Notes: generated by a model not told the origin, from the letters alone. Shown: positions 1 to 13,920, counted from the stretch's first letter. The stretch is DNA of 64,000 nucleotides from Rachycentron canadum (GCA_038496675.1 CM076658.1:14735220-14799219), one strand, 5' to 3'. Made by a program: numbers and translations.

Positions 1-3000
1 GCACAAAACACCAAATAAAGATGCTTTTCTTCGTGCTTGCTAAACTCCCGCCGTTGTTAAAGGGACACAGTCGCACCCATGACAAAATGACAGAAACAGT
101 AGACACACTGGCTGGAGGTTACGTGAGTTTGTAAGGACAATAACCTGCTGCCAACACAAGTGAGCAGTGATTTACATGAGGAATGCAAACAAGCACCTGA
201 TCCTATCTGTGACCGAACGCTGTTCCAAGATCAGATGTACTGCTTTCTTTGCTTGTCCTGTCAGCCACTGCTTCATCATAGCCACTAGACTCATAACCAT
301 CTAACTAAAGCCTTACATTTAGTGTAGTGGGGGATTTACTTTCTCATGTTATAGAGAAATATCAGTGAATATTACATGTCTGTTTTTGACATAGTATATA
401 AAGAAAGAAAGTATACACATGTTGATTGATAACTACAGTAATATATTGGCACTTTTCAATGTTGAACTTGTTGGTGCTGTTGCCTGCAGTGTAGTTTGTG
501 TGTCCTATCTCTCTCTCATTCTGTCCCTTCCTGGATTTTCTGTGGCTCTGGTTTCCTTCCCCTGGCCTTTTTTAGGTAATTTCTAAACAACAAATTGCTC
601 CTTACTTTGTGATAGACAGCCGACCTGTGTGTTCTGTGCATAATGATGAATCCATTAGCCTGTGATGTGAAGGAGATAGTTTACAAAGTGGCTGGATGGA
701 TGGATGAATATACAAACATATATTTGCATATGCATGTCACTTTAACATGCATTCTTGACTGTTAGAAGCATAACCAGAAAAAAATGTAAAAGATCTGTGT
801 GCCGGCCTTGCAAAGCTATTCCATCTTGTGGTTAATATACAGTGGTGTCACACGATATGTTGTTTCATAGCTGCATTTCCTTGTAAAGAGACAACTGATA
901 ACCCCTCTCTAAACATTGAAACCACTTGGCAGCAAACCTTGAGGGACAAAAGTCTCAGAGAAGCGCAGTAAAACTGAACAGTGCTTATCACACAGATGTG
1001 AGCCGGCTAATCTTGCACAATTTCTCAACTTGACTGGCAAGGCTGTGATATCAAGAATTTGAAATTCTGTAGCGTCTTCAGTCCTGACAGTGGTTTACAT
1101 GAACAGAAAATTGCAATTTTAAGCCGTAAGCTGTCTGGAAGAATGCATGTCCATATTGTCAGATTTACGCAGGTAGGTTACACTCTGAATATAAAATACC
1201 TATGTGAACTGCCTGCCCTTCTCCTACATGATGTTTGTCAAAGTGTGGAAACATCTTGCTCCTTTTTTTTGTTTTGCCATCTGTGAAATGCTAACTCAGA
1301 CATTATGGCAGCATTTTTATGCAGAATTAAATATGAACTACAAACACAACTCAGTCAAACTTTAAAAGTGAAACACAGATGGCAAACCACTCGGAATCCA
1401 TGAGACTGGAAGAAGAGCCTTGCAGTTTCTGAGCTCACGAGCATGCTCATGAACTAAAAAAATTGACTAAAAACACTAATCCACCACGGCTCTTTCCAAA
1501 ACCACTGTCTTCCACATCAGTTGTAGTAATTAAAAACTGCATTCAAAGGGAAAGCATAAAACTAAAACACCAAAAAATGTTTGGAATCCATGCTCATGCC
1601 CACCTTGTTTATTTATTTATTATTTCACTTGAAAACACACTAGTACAAGAAAAATCCAATACTGGCAATCACCGAGCCGGTTTAAGTTCACAATACAACA
1701 GCTGGAAGCCTTGCTCAGGGTTTGAGTGTATGGCACTGGCAGTAGTAAGCATTACTTGGGCCACATTTGTTAACCAACCCAAGGCAAGCAACTTCAACTG
1801 AACAAGCTTCCCTGCTCAATCTCTAGACTACTCTGCTTGCTCACATTTGAACCCGGGTCATCCAACTGGAGAATTGCCTGCTACATCATTACCAGGTGAT
1901 CTCATCAGTAACAAATAAATAAATTCTCGGCACAGGCACAGCACTGACTTTGAGATGTTCATAATATTGATGCAATCTGTAATTGTAAGTTAATGAGCCT
2001 TCATTACAAACATATTCTGTAGCAAGATCTGAGAATTTTCTCCTTTATATGTAATTCAATTCTGTCCATTTGCGAAACTGATGATTTATGAATGCTTTTT
2101 GTTAAGATGCATCTGTTCAATCTTTTATCTGTCAGGGTACAAGTGCTCTGAATTATTTTCATTCAGTAAAAAGTGTATTATACCACACAATAACCTCGAC
2201 AGTTGAAATGGCAGTTGTAATGCTAAGGAAACATGGAAAAGGCCATTCTTCTCATAAATAGTGTAGCCTGTGCAATTACATGCCACACAGGACACAATTA
2301 CTTCTGGGGTTCTTGCAGCTTTAATGTTGTGGTTGACAACATCTACGACACAGTTTGAACAGAGAGCTACGGGTCCTGAACCCTTTCTCGAGCAGCCCAT
2401 GTGCTCTCACACCAATGCAAAAACAAAATTGAACACACTGTGGACAAAATAAAACCAGAAAGAGGACTCACCCACTGAGTCACCTTGGAATGTACAATGT
2501 AAAGTTCACAGTGAAATTCCAAACTAACTCCAACATGAAACTTAATGGAGATTGCACAACTCCACACACTTGTGTTTACCTTGAAACAAAATGAATTGAA
2601 AGACTGCACCACTATCCTTGTAACAAATGGCGTGGTTGATTCTAATGTCATCTTGCTATACAGTTGTGGACACTGGTTGATGGCTCACGCCAAACCTCCT
2701 GTGCAATAATCGCATCTGTCTAGCAAGCCACGAAGTAACAATGTTAGCGGATGACTGAATGAAAGTATTTATACATGCTTTATTCATGCCTATTTTAAGA
2801 AACTATGTGTATATTTGACTACTACTTTACACAATGGATTCACATCACCGTCCAATTAACCTCTGCGTCTTGTGAGCACAAAAATGTAAAAAAGTATTTA
2901 AGAGTAAGTTAAAACCCTGGCAGTCTATTTAAAATCTATTTTATATCTTAATAAGAAAACAAAAAAAACAAACAAATTAATTCACATCTATACAACCTTG

Positions 3001-3240
3001 AGAACCATTCTGCACTGGGGGTGAAAAATTATATATTAATATATTTACCACCTGGCTCCAATAGTAACGCATCTGCTCACACTGTAACACTGAAATACAC
3101 AGGCTTTCCCAGCAAGCATTGGACAGCTGGTAGTGTGAAAGAAGAGGCATGGTTCAACAGCAACACATATAAACAATCATTTTAAGAATTTAATGGAATT
3201 TGTTTTTGTATTGCATTAATATTTGAGCTTTCAATTTGCA
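1..3240. other. no gene seen; unique AT-rich DNA
   Basis: The open frames here (longest 112 codons at 1463-1801) have no recognisable domain, low-complexity composition and no splice-site support, so I treat them as chance. No transposon ends or long repeats were recognised. Confidence 0.55.
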
Positions 3241-3245
3241 AGTAG

Positions 3246-3276
3246 CATCTCAGTCAACTCTGCTTTGACTGAGATG
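3246..3276. repeat. perfect 12-bp inverted repeat (stem-loop)
   Basis: The arms 3246-3257 (CATCTCAGTCAA) and 3265-3276 (TTGACTGAGATG) are exact reverse complements around a 7-nt loop. As RNA, the stem could extend about five more pairs outward to roughly 3241-3281 using G-U pairs. It is short for a typical microRNA precursor and no known mature microRNA was recognised, so the function is unknown. Confidence 0.8.
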
Positions 3277-3344
3277 TTGTTGTATGAGTATGACAAAGGT
3301 TTAATTGTGTGCATGCTTCACTATCATTGTATAGACCCAAGGTG

Positions 3345-3366
3345 TATATATATATATATATATATA
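3345..3366. repeat. (TA)11 microsatellite
   Basis: Uninterrupted TA dinucleotide run directly visible in the sequence. Confidence 0.95.
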
Positions 3367-6300
3367 AAACAAGATATAGTCTTATAAACACAACCTTTAA
3401 ACAATTAATCAGGTCCAGCTACATTTTCATTTAATGAAAAATCATGATATTTGCAAGCTTCAAATGATAGTAAAGTGTGGCATGTGTCATATCTGTATTA
3501 GCTTGCAATATATGTAATTTTTTTTATCTCTTTTCATCAAAGGAAGATGCCTCATCCCTCATTCAGTAGCTGCAGTCATCTTACACAGTACTTGGTCACA
3601 GTAATTTCGCCCCAGCCAACATATACACAGATGTGCACAAGCCTCTCCCTTCTGGGGTGACTGAAATTAATGGTCAGGTCTGGGTGCATGAGAGAGGACA
3701 AGTCTTGGAGATTTACTCTCCCTCTAGCTGCCATAATTCTCGGCCCTCTGCAGTGGTGATGAAGGCATGATGAGAGGAAGCCTCTTTTTCATCTCTCTCC
3801 ATCAGCAGTGTTGCCTCCAGCTTTTTTAGCTGCCATGAAACCTGCCTATAGCTTCCTCTGTTGAACCTGACTGCTGACTACTGATTTATTCAGACACAGA
3901 GCTCTTGCACCATTGAATTGTATTGATTTCTAGTGCATTACCACATTCGTATTTATTGTAAAACCAGAACAATGATGAGCAATAGATTAGCTATTCATTC
4001 TTTGACCTGGCAGTTGGCTCACTCTCCATCGTAATATACACAACATTTCATCTAGGATGAACATTTGTAATATGTACTCAACAAACTGAACAAAGACTTG
4101 ATATGGTCAATATAAAGCTGGACTTTTAATTATAAATGAATGTTTGTTACATTCAAGCTCTTGCAAAACAAACACTGCTCATTAAGCCTATCAGCACCAA
4201 GTAAATCTGTGGCAATATTCCCATGCTAGTCCATTGATATCAATGCATTTTACATTAGCTGGCAATGACTGGTTTGGCAGAGCTGAACTATATCAACAGA
4301 GACAGAGAAGACAGATACAGGTTTTATGATGGCATTGTGAAAATACCTATAGACATTTGTATATTTACATATCTTGGCTGCATGAGACTTAAACATACAA
4401 CACAGGACTGTTTAAATTTCTGGAGCATCTGTCAGCAGAACTGACGGGTCAACCAAGCCTCCTTTGTTGTCCTCCTCATTGAAAGGGAGGTTACTTGGGA
4501 TGCACTGCTGGAGTCTGACAGCTGTCTGATCTCTGGCACCTTGCAGCATGCTGCTCTCCCAGAGGTGCCTAGAGGTGCAGAGGATGTGCACTACACATCT
4601 GTTTATCACAGAAAACAGAGTGGTTAATCAGCAGATGGAACATGCTCTATGCTGGCAGCTGAACAGGGAGTTGAAGTGATGGACGTACAGTACATACAGG
4701 TGTATGACAGGCTGTATATATGTAAGGTTCTGTCGGAGGTTGCAATGTGAAAACTTTGTTCCTATGCTTAAGGTGGTTTACATGTTTTCAAAGTACTTTC
4801 AAGGTATAAAGATACATGATTTATCAAAGTGATGCAACCTGGCTTGATGGATAATGGAGATAAGTGGTCTTGAGGGACCTCAGTGGTGCAAGGTAAAGAA
4901 AAATGAAATGCTGTTTCATATACTTCCACAGGATCCAATCACAGTCTCGGTTAAAACATTTCTCTTTTGTGTAATTCAAACTCTGGTTATTAAAGTAAAT
5001 ATATCTGTAATTCACTGTATATGGCTGGTAATGTAGCATGTGATGTCAAAAGTAATGGATTAATTTCAACATTGGATTATTAAAAGCTTCTAATGCTGCA
5101 TTTCTCATGTTGCTCAACACAACACGCCACAATTCTCTGAATGCAGTTTTGTAATATTAGCTGTATTGATGGACATGACAATGATGTCAGTACGATGACA
5201 GTAAAACAGCCATTAAGCCATTTCCTGCGGATGCACTGACTCACTGATGCATTCAGGAGGTGTGAGTAGAAATCCACAAAGAACAGCCTGTCAAAGCTGT
5301 AACAGCTTGTCTTGCCTGTCAGCATTTGTTAGTGTGGTGTTGTGTATTGAGAGAAGTATACTGTTGTTGTTGAAAGACTGGCTTGCCAAAGATCTCTTTA
5401 TCATTTATATGCTGGGGAAGGGCATGCTGTTTTTTGCATTCTGTCCTTAGGTGATAGTTGTGAAGATGGAACATGTGTGACAAAACTGAGCCATTTGTTC
5501 ATCTGCTGTCTGGACAGTCAGATCCCTTTACAGTACCACAGCCTTAGCAGTTGGGCTATCATTGTCTCTCCTCAAGAGGACTGTCTGTTCAGTGAAACAA
5601 GAGAATCTAAATTTAACAGTTGGTAATATACAAGGTACTGACACTGAAAACAAAACAGCATGGATTTCATGGACAGCTCTGTCCAACTTATTTACATGAT
5701 TTGCTAATTTAACATCAATCCAATTTATCAGATTTTTTTATAATTTTTTTTTTAATCAATATTGAGAAAAGGAAGTGAACAAAGTTAAAAAGTAAATCTG
5801 GACCAGAAGCCCAGACTCCTTGGTGAAAGTTCTGTTTGACGAGGATATGCTTTGATGTGGACTTTGTCAGTCTTTATAGTACCTTCCTTTTTGAGAGAAG
5901 AGAACCTGTCTGACAGAAAACTTTTCTCCCGGAAAGCCCTAAAGGAAAACGCCTCCCATGTGCATGTGCATTTAAAACAGCCTATGTTTTTTTAGTCCAC
6001 CTGTTTTGAATGAATAATGACTGTCCTCTCTCAGAAGCAGTGTTTTAAGTTTAGTGTTGGTCTCTTTTAACCATGAAGTGAATCCTTCCCCAACATTAAC
6101 CATGTCTGTAATATATTCTTTAACATTAATCAGGTTGGATTTGCTCAACTTAACCTTAAAGAAGTGATTATCATCCTTCCATGATTACTGGGGCTGATGT
6201 GCCTTGAGGAGCCCTCTTCTTTTGGGAAAAATGTTGGAATCTCCAGCTGTACAATTGTGTCTCCACACTTACAAGAAACACAGTTCACATGTATGTTACT

Positions 6301-8375
6301 AAGTAGGCCCATAACTTAACCACATAACTTGGCTAACTCAAACTTTAGAATACATCACTGTGCAGCAAGGACTGTGGATTTTGTCGCTTTTAGGCCTAGG
6401 GGACACTAGATGCGTTGTGTGTGCGTGGCAGCGATGCATCAGGCTGAAATTGAATGTGACACAGACAGAAAATATACATAAATGTATATTTTTAGCAATG
6501 TTCAGCTGTTTACATACACATCTATAAGAAACATTATGAGGTCAGCACTAACTGTCATTCCTTTACTCAGGAAGAGCTGTCAGTGTCTAGTGGTGGAAAA
6601 GCAATGCCCCCGTCTGTCAAATCTTTTCTTCTACTGAAGTTCTCCACAGTTTAGCATGCTAACCAGCTAGCCCTGACCTGCCTTGTCACTTTCCAATAGC
6701 GAGTCACCGAAGCCTCCAACAACAGAGTGTGTAGCTATTTTCCTCAGGTGAGATGATAGCCCCCCTTGAAATGGGCAGATTTCAACTTTTATGTTTATTT
6801 GTGAGTCTTAACTTCTTAGTTGTCCTTATTTGTGCAAAGAGATAGTACAATAGCTCTTATTGCACATGTAAATTGTACATGGCATTAAGTAATAGGAAAC
6901 TACAATGTGTCAAACTGTGTAAAATATGTGTCTGCATTCTGGCCAACAACTATCCCGCAGTTTGAGAGTGAAGATTAAATGCTTTGGGAACAGGTTAACG
7001 TAAGACATTTTAGCATACCACTGAGGTAAAAGACATTTTCATTCCATTTTACTTAACTTAAAATATATCAATTTGCCAGTCAGCACTACAAGGCCTCTCT
7101 AACCTTGCTCTGGGCAGGCTCAGCTCATATACATCTTTTTTCTATTAGGCCCTGTGAAACTCGGGCAGTGTTTTAAAGGGGAGATTTGTTGGGCTTTCAG
7201 CAACTCATCACCCTGAGGAGCCCAATAATCCATGTTGTTTATCCAAAGAGTACTTTTGGCACAACCTCCCACAGGGTTGCAAAGCTAATGCAAGAGCTGG
7301 AGCATTATTCTGTACACTGATATATTTTGCTCTTTTATTTTTTTTCCCCCTAGTGGTGTCAATTACCCAGTTATGCTAATAGGTGTACCTTTGGAAGCAT
7401 ACATTGTTGGCTCAACATGAGAGGGAGAAAGAGTCTCTATTTCTGACTCTGCCACATAGATTATCCCTCAAAAGTAAAAGCCCACTTTTTTGTATGTGTA
7501 CTTTCCATACAGTAGACACACGTAAAGTACATACTGTATCCATAGCAATTCATTAAAAACATTCATTCACAACAATTCATTCACACTTCAATAGAGACAA
7601 GAACAATTATTTGCATCACATGCAAATGAATTACATTTCAAAAAGTAACCATACTGTACATATAATTGTTTTCTTTTTAGTGAGGGCAGCAATGTGATGC
7701 ATGTCAGTGTGTTATAGTTACTTTGGATTTACAGGTAGTACTGAGTGAGGCAACTATTTCACCCTTTACAGAGTCTCTATTGGCAACAATAGGCATACAG
7801 TAGGCACCATCTAATACATCTTTGAATGCACATTAGGGAAAATATCTCTAATTGTACACACTCAAGGGGCTCTATATTCATTAAATTAGTAGTGTGGCAT
7901 AGAACGCAGTCAACTGTGCCCTGCACATTGTGCTGGGGGCATGCCAAGTGCACTTTCGGTATTTTTGATGGTTAGCACACAAGAATACAATGGCTTCAGG
8001 TGGTATTTAGGTGTTTATTTATGTAGATACTGCAAGTCTTAATTTTAGATGGCCATATAGACCCATTAATGCACACCCAGTAATCCATAATGCCAAAGCT
8101 ATAACATGTTCTGAAAATTTGCAGGGAAGAAAGGGCTGAACAGCCCAAATCCTGGTGTAGAGACTTGTGGAGACTTTAAAAAGATCTGTCAAGTATAATT
8201 GTGGCAACATCACTCCTGTTGGACAATGCAGATGGAACAGATATCTCTTGCCTTCAGGTGGCTGTCAAGAGAGGCACTAGAGTAATGGTACACTCAAATT
8301 ATAATTTGCTTTCCCCAAAGAGTGTGAAACATTTGCTTGTGGTTGGTGAATTGACCTGCCTCCTTTGTTTCACTC
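3367..8375. other. no gene seen
   Basis: About 5 kb of AT-rich DNA with only short open frames. The stretch 3640-3860 is relatively balanced in composition and could be conserved noncoding DNA, but nothing in it is diagnostic. GTTTAGCATGCTAACCAGCTAG-like text near 6650 resembles short dispersed sequences common in fish. Confidence 0.5.
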
Positions 8376-8400
8376 GAGATTTCAATTTGACTGAAATCTC
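8376..8400. repeat. 9-bp inverted repeat
   Basis: GAGATTTCA at 8376-8384 and TGAAATCTC at 8392-8400 are exact reverse complements with a 7-nt loop. A stem of this length can occur by chance. Confidence 0.7.
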
Positions 8401-8918
8401 AGGGCTCTGTTGTCCAGCTGGTTTGAGAGAAGGGGAGGGAACGGGGGACTGACTTGTCATTCAGAACATGCTATTTGTTTATATTTTTTATTATATTATA
8501 TTGTTTTAGGCTGCTGTTAGCCCACTAGCCATGATAACTCCTGCAGGTTATCTTAACAACCCTACATACACTATTTACTGCCCCCTCCTGCTCTTGGCCA
8601 CACAAGTAAGATTTTGGTGTGATTGCATTATACACACGAATTGCCCCTTACACATTACCCTCTTTTATTAATGAAAAGCGGATACATCACTACTGGTCAT
8701 TCTGCAATTACTTAATATTGGAAACAAATAAATAATTGTGGTCTCAACCATCTCTGGCAGGAACATATAAAGTGAGATTGACAATAACTTTTGAATCAGC
8801 CCAATTCTTTCCTCTTTTTCTGCCTGCTCGTTGTTTCCTCCCCTATAAATCCACTTATGAATATTCTAGTCAGTGTGAGAGACCTCTTCAAGATAGCAAC
8901 TAGTACATACAAAACAAT

Positions 8919-8936
8919 AAAAAAAAAAAAAAAAAA
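8919..8936. repeat. A18 run
   Basis: Homopolymer run, possibly an old retroposon tail. No recognisable element body precedes it. Confidence 0.9.
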
Positions 8937-9114
8937 GATGCATACAAACCCATTTTAGTACTTTTCTTGGCTTTTAGATGCAAGTAAGAAACCCTCCTTA
9001 GTTCTTCATTTGCCTATTTTATCAGCCAGTTCCTCTTTGCTTGCTCAGAGGTACTCAGTGGACATTACTTTTGAGTGCAATCACTGCAATATTTAGAGGT
9101 TTGTTGAGGCCCTG

Positions 9115-9340
9115 GAGTGCTTATGCTCTGCCAAGAAAATAAGCCAGGGGACACAGTGGCATTATACGTGCGAAGGTCAGCTTGTTAACCAAAGTAATTG
9201 GATTTTGCAACCCTCTCTGGGTGATGTGAGCCTTTAGCCTGCTTTTGCAGCACAATCTTTCCCCGACTCCAATTTTGGTATTGATTTGTCTTTCATTTGG
9301 ATTCAAAATAAAGACAATGGCAGACATCAGTCATACTTAT
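9115..9340. promoter_or_regulatory. candidate conserved noncoding element
   Basis: Complex sequence with balanced composition and no simple repeats. It contains homeodomain-type cores, for example AAAGTAATTGGATTTTGCAA near 9193. A 68-codon minus-strand frame crosses it but has no recognisable domain. The call is inferred from composition only. Confidence 0.2.
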
Positions 9341-10140
9341 TGCGTATCATAAAGGACTCCCACATCTTCATTAATCAGCATCTCCTGTAGATATATGTGA
9401 AGAATCAATTAACATCTTTGTGAACCAAACCCTTGTACAGAAGCTTTGATCATTTGTGGTGATGTATGTACATATGCATAAGCATAGAACCCAGAAACTG
9501 TGTAGAAAACATCATGTAATGACAGAAATTATTTCATATTAAAATAATATATATTTTTAAGCTTCAACAGTCAGACCTTTCCACTTTTAAAGTTGTCTGA
9601 AAGGTAGATTTAATCTGTTGCAGGCACAAAGAAAAGTGATGGAATGGGTAGAAAGGAAATATCAATAATTCACAATGCTGAAATGTGAAAAGTTAGAGCC
9701 ATGGCCTGCAACAGTAAGAGAGATGATAGGAAGTAGGTGTTGCTCTTGGCTGTTTTGAGCAACTTTGGAACTATTCATCAAACAACTACAGGAAGCTACA
9801 GTATGAGAAGCACAATAAAGACTTTGAGATAAATAAATGACTGTTTGAATTTAGGGTTAAATCTCTAGTTTCCATGTGATTCACAAACTGAACAGAACAA
9901 ATGAATCCTCAGTCATTATGTTATCTTAATTATTTTACATGTTTAAACAACCTTGTTGGTTGTAATCTTGGGTATTTTTTCAGGAGCTTACCACCACTGG
10001 TCATGGGTAATGGTGAGATGGTTGAGACTATTAAAAACTGATGGCCATAAGACAGATGGGTCTTAACTGAAGACAGTGGCAAAACTAGAGAGGCTCACAG
10101 TGCATACCCCCTCCAAGGCTGCATGATCCTCTAAATGTGT
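9341..10140. other. no gene seen
   Basis: AT-rich, with AT low complexity around 9536-9562. No coding or repeat signature was recognised. Confidence 0.5.
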
Positions 10141-10144
10141 TCAT

Positions 10145-10340
10145 TTAGTACTACATTACATTCATTTGGCAGACTCACTTGTCCGAAGAGACTTAAATTT
10201 CTACCCTTACAAACACTCTGGGAGCAATTTGCAGTTCTGTGTCTTTGTTCAAGGTCATTCGAGGAGGAGGAGGAGAAAAAAAATAACATTACAATTAATG
10301 GCAAACCTGCTCTGCCAATTGAGCTACAGCCTCCAGGGGC
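10145..10340 (+). mobile_element. remnant of a dispersed teleost repeat
   Basis: The segment opens with TACATTCATTTGGCAGACTC followed by a diverged 'CCGAAGAGACTTA' stretch. Further on it has 'TTCAAGGTCATTC', and it ends in a tRNA-like 'CTGCCAATTGAGCTACAGCC' motif. This order matches a very common fish interspersed repeat I recall (ATTTGGCAGACGC...TCCAAAGCGACTTACA...GAGCTACAGCC). A short purine-rich insertion (GAGGAGGAGGAGG) interrupts it. Its superfamily cannot be fixed from this fragment, and the two overlapping 60- and 80-codon frames are incidental. Confidence 0.6.
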
Positions 10341-11490
10341 TGGATTAACTCACCAGAGCATCCCAGGGCAAAAATGAGCTATGGGGCTTTTTAGAGTCCC
10401 CCAACACATATTCCCCAGCAAATTTCAGCCAGAGCTCCAAAACCCAGCCAGTATTCTCACACTGTAAAGTCTGTACCCTGCACTTAGTTTGTTGTGTGTC
10501 GGTTAGTTTCTAATAAGTTGTTAATAAGGCAAATTTGTTAACAATATGCGCCTAGACATTAAAATAATATTTTAACCCAGGGCCTATCAGCAAGACCTCA
10601 GAGGGCCTCATAGCTACTAACAAAGGCAGGCATGACCTCAGGGACATTATATCATAAATAATATAGTGCTTTAATGGTGCATTGTACTAAACACCCTTCA
10701 CACAATGTAGTGAATCTAATTATTGCTAAATATTTGCCCTCAAAGACAGATAGGGGCTTGAGGGCAGCTTTGATTACACAATGTGTGGTCTTATAACTTT
10801 TAGAAGAAATTAATAGGTTTTGCAGGAATGCTCAAATTAATGTTGCATGTCTGTCAGGTGCATTTCCACAGTGCCTTCAAAAAGATTTTAATTCACCACT
10901 GTAGTTAAAACACAGTAGAATTTTCTGCCAGAAATAAAGTCAGTCACTCTGCACAGGCAGACTTTTAAGGCCAATACAAGCCTAAAGACACCAAGTTCAG
11001 TCAGTCCTTTTTTAAGTTCCTTACAATGTTTCTTCCAAAAATGGTGAACTCAGTTAAACCAGTGCTCACTAAATTGGAAAAAAAAAATCACCTCCACAGA
11101 ATAACAGCTGTGTGAAACCTTTAAAATCAAATATCAACCTGAACAAATCGCCTACCTTAAATGCTAGAAAATGTTATTCTTATATAGTACATAAGGGACA
11201 TTGTCTTTATTCATCCAACCAATAATTAATGATTCATACACACTTCTTAAGAGTCATGACTTACATTTTCCTTTCAAGGTAAATACTAAAACTTTAAATC
11301 CTCTTTCCACTAACTATTTCTTAAAAGCTTTCCACACAAAATGAAATGTCCGTGCCCTGTGGAACTCACATGTAAAAGGATTTTCCAATGTGATCCCCGG
11401 ATTGGCAACACAACACCACACTTTGTTTGGTTTAGTCTGAACCAAGCAAAGCAGTTATAAATCATTGTTTCATGATGTGACAACACTTAA
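10341..11490. other. no gene seen
   Basis: AT-rich sequence. The text at 10868-10900 vaguely resembles a Tc1-like terminal repeat (CAGTGCCTT...), but the match breaks down quickly. Confidence 0.5.
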
Positions 11491-11491
11491 T

Positions 11492-11660
11492 TTAGGTTTG
11501 GTTAGGTTTAGGTAAAATTACCATTTGGTTAGGTTTAGGGAAAGAGCAATTAAAAAAAAAAAACATTTCATTAAGATAAAGGAATGATTGTTGTCGTGCT
11601 TTGATTAAAAAGTTGGAAACAGTGTTTGGTTGGTGTCTAATGTCACTTTGTTGCTCTGTT
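11492..11660. mobile_element. dispersed repeat with GGTTAGGTTTAGG motifs
   Basis: Two copies of a GGTTAGGTTTAGG motif lie near 11500 and 11528, about 30 bp apart, with a diverged spacer, followed by an A12 run. I recall the pattern (TTAGGTTTAGG...TTGGTTAGGTTTAGGGAAAG) from dispersed repeats in many fish genomes. The minus-strand 80-codon frame across it is an artefact of the repeat. Confidence 0.45.
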
Positions 11661-11928
11661 ACTACATATTCAGTTTGTAAACAACACCACAGTATGTTTG
11701 CAAGTAACACAAAGAGAGAAAATTTGCATCTCATTAATTTTGTTAATGTTTAACTATACGAGATCATGCTGCAGCTGATATTAAGATCATAATCAGGTTG
11801 TTGAGCTAAAGAGTTAAGTTGTTTTTTTGTTTTTTTTTTTAGTTACAAAGTGCACACATCACTTACTGCTACTTTTGTCACAGAGGCTATGTCAAAGTAG
11901 ACACACTGTTTGACAACAAGTTTTGTTT

Positions 11929-11953
11929 GGATAGATGGATAGATAGACAGATA
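11929..11953. repeat. imperfect (GATA)n tract
   Basis: GGATAGATGGATAGATAGAC followed by AGATAA is an interrupted GATA tetranucleotide repeat. Confidence 0.8.
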
Positions 11954-13429
11954 ATTTTAAGAGTGGTGGTTCTATTATTAGCATTTGAACAGCAGCCCCA
12001 TCTAAAACCAGAACCTATTCCTGCCGAGCCTTAAGAAGGGCCGAACATTTGCAGCCCAGGGGTCTGACTACAAGAGATAAGAAGGCACTTTGCCAAAAGC
12101 TTTCAGGCTGGTATAAAATACTGTGGAGAAAAAAGGGGTGTTTTTGGCAAGTTCCTCACCCCTTGCTGCAGGGAAATTTGGACAACTCTATTATAATGGC
12201 TTTTATTAGCATTGAAGTAGACAGACACAAGTCTTGGTGTAATACACAAACCAAGACACACATATAATATTGGATAGCCAACTATTATTCATGTGTCATA
12301 CACCAAAGGGTGCCATGCTCACATAGGCTTAAAAGATACTTTCTTTACACAGAGAGGCTCAACTAATGTCTTTTGTGGATCCTGTCATAATCACAATGGC
12401 CACCAGAGGGCTTTGTTACTTGAAAATTGGGGGTGCATGGAAATAGCCTGTTTGCAAAGCTAAAAGCAGATCCCAGATTGCTACTGAGCACAAACAGACC
12501 CATCTGCTTGTGCTGTTGACATGACATAATATTACTCTGGATGTAAATGTGCTTGAAGATAAGCTGGCTCTCATTTTGGCTAATAAAAAAATATTAATTT
12601 TGCTTATATTTTGTTTGTCTTTTTATACTAAATAGTTAGCTTTTAAACAGAATTACAATATAATAGTCACATAATTTTATGATTACAAGTTATTGTAACA
12701 TCTAGTTTGTCTTGGAAAATTTGTGTTGCTCAGAGGACTATTATGATGATGTCTGAAGCTCTTGGCAAGCAAACATGAGCAGCATCTATTCGCGGCAAGA
12801 AGTCATGTTTTGTGGCAGAAAAAACATACAAATAACCCTTTTACATAAGATGTTGCCGTAGTGGTTTATCCAGGATATCGTATGGCCTTTGTGGCTTTTC
12901 ACATGCTAATAATTTTCTCTCTTTGTACATAAAATCTTTAAACTTGAAAATTAAAAATATTACAATTCTACCCAGACTTGTAAAACAAAACAAATTGGCA
13001 AGGATGTTTCTTTTTGTGTGAGGCTTCCAAAGGACTATTGAAAGAAGACATCAACAATTTTGCTGCATTATGCTCAGATGAAGTGTCTCAGTGCTCAAGC
13101 CAATGCCAAGGGAGATAACAGGGAACATAATGGATGAAACAGGTTTGTAAAAAAAAAATCAGTCAAATCAAATATGCTGTCTAGTAGGAAGTGTACTGTA
13201 TATTACTATGTCTTCCAAAAGGTGGATGATATGTTGCATCACTGTATGTTTTGAAAGTCTGAAATATTTCATTATAACACAATGAACTCTCTTCAGCTGT
13301 AGGATTCCCCTCGAGTGCTTAACATGACACACTTGTCAGACTATATAAAAATCCAACATGTTCACAACACACAATCCACGCACTATACTTTGTTTGGTTT
13401 AGTGTCATTCTGATCCGACTCCCCAAAGC
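11954..13429. other. no gene seen
   Basis: AT-rich. The 72-codon frame at 12049-12267 has no recognisable features. Confidence 0.5.
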
Positions 13430-13920
13430 GCCTGGCTGTTTAAACACCATCTGCATGCCGCCACTTAATTACTGTCTGCATTCCTGTAGAGATCATCTGC
13501 TTTAAATGCAGAGGCAAGACATGCATATCTGACTAATGCTGGGTTTTATGAAAGATGGAGGAGCAGAGTAATAGTAGCCTGTGTGACATTTCATCTGTCA
13601 CATATTGTTGGTGTCACACTGTGTCGTTTACAAGAACTGATGCTGAGTTAAATGCTGAGCAAATCTCGCTGCAGACAAAGTGTTGGAGCTCATAATCCCC
13701 CCAATAATCACAATCTCCCTGTGAGGAAGACAACAGGTGTGACCATGTTCCCCTTGATAATCAATCTGAGAGATAGGACAAATGTATTTGAGTCATTAGT
13801 GTGTTAAACAGCTTCACAATTAGCTTTTCTAATTCATGAGTATTATTTCTCATGCACAGAGGGGATAAATGTGTCTGTGCCCGCTGCTGATTGTGCAGAG
13901 AGAGGATTACAGTAGTTACG
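13430..13920. promoter_or_regulatory. candidate conserved noncoding element (enhancer-like)
   Basis: About 490 bp of complex sequence without simple repeats and with many homeodomain-type cores: TTAATTACTG near 13466, and AATTAG and CTAATT facing each other at 13818-13823 and 13829-13834. CCTTGATAATCAATCTGAGA lies in between. Density of such motifs and lack of low-complexity slippage are typical of vertebrate developmental enhancers. This is inference; no alignment was available. Confidence 0.3.

Noticed and set aside
10863..10905. Second Tc1-like terminal repeat (ACAGTGCCTTCAAAAAG)
   Set aside because: Similarity to the remembered terminal sequence stops after about 17 bases and no partner end was seen.
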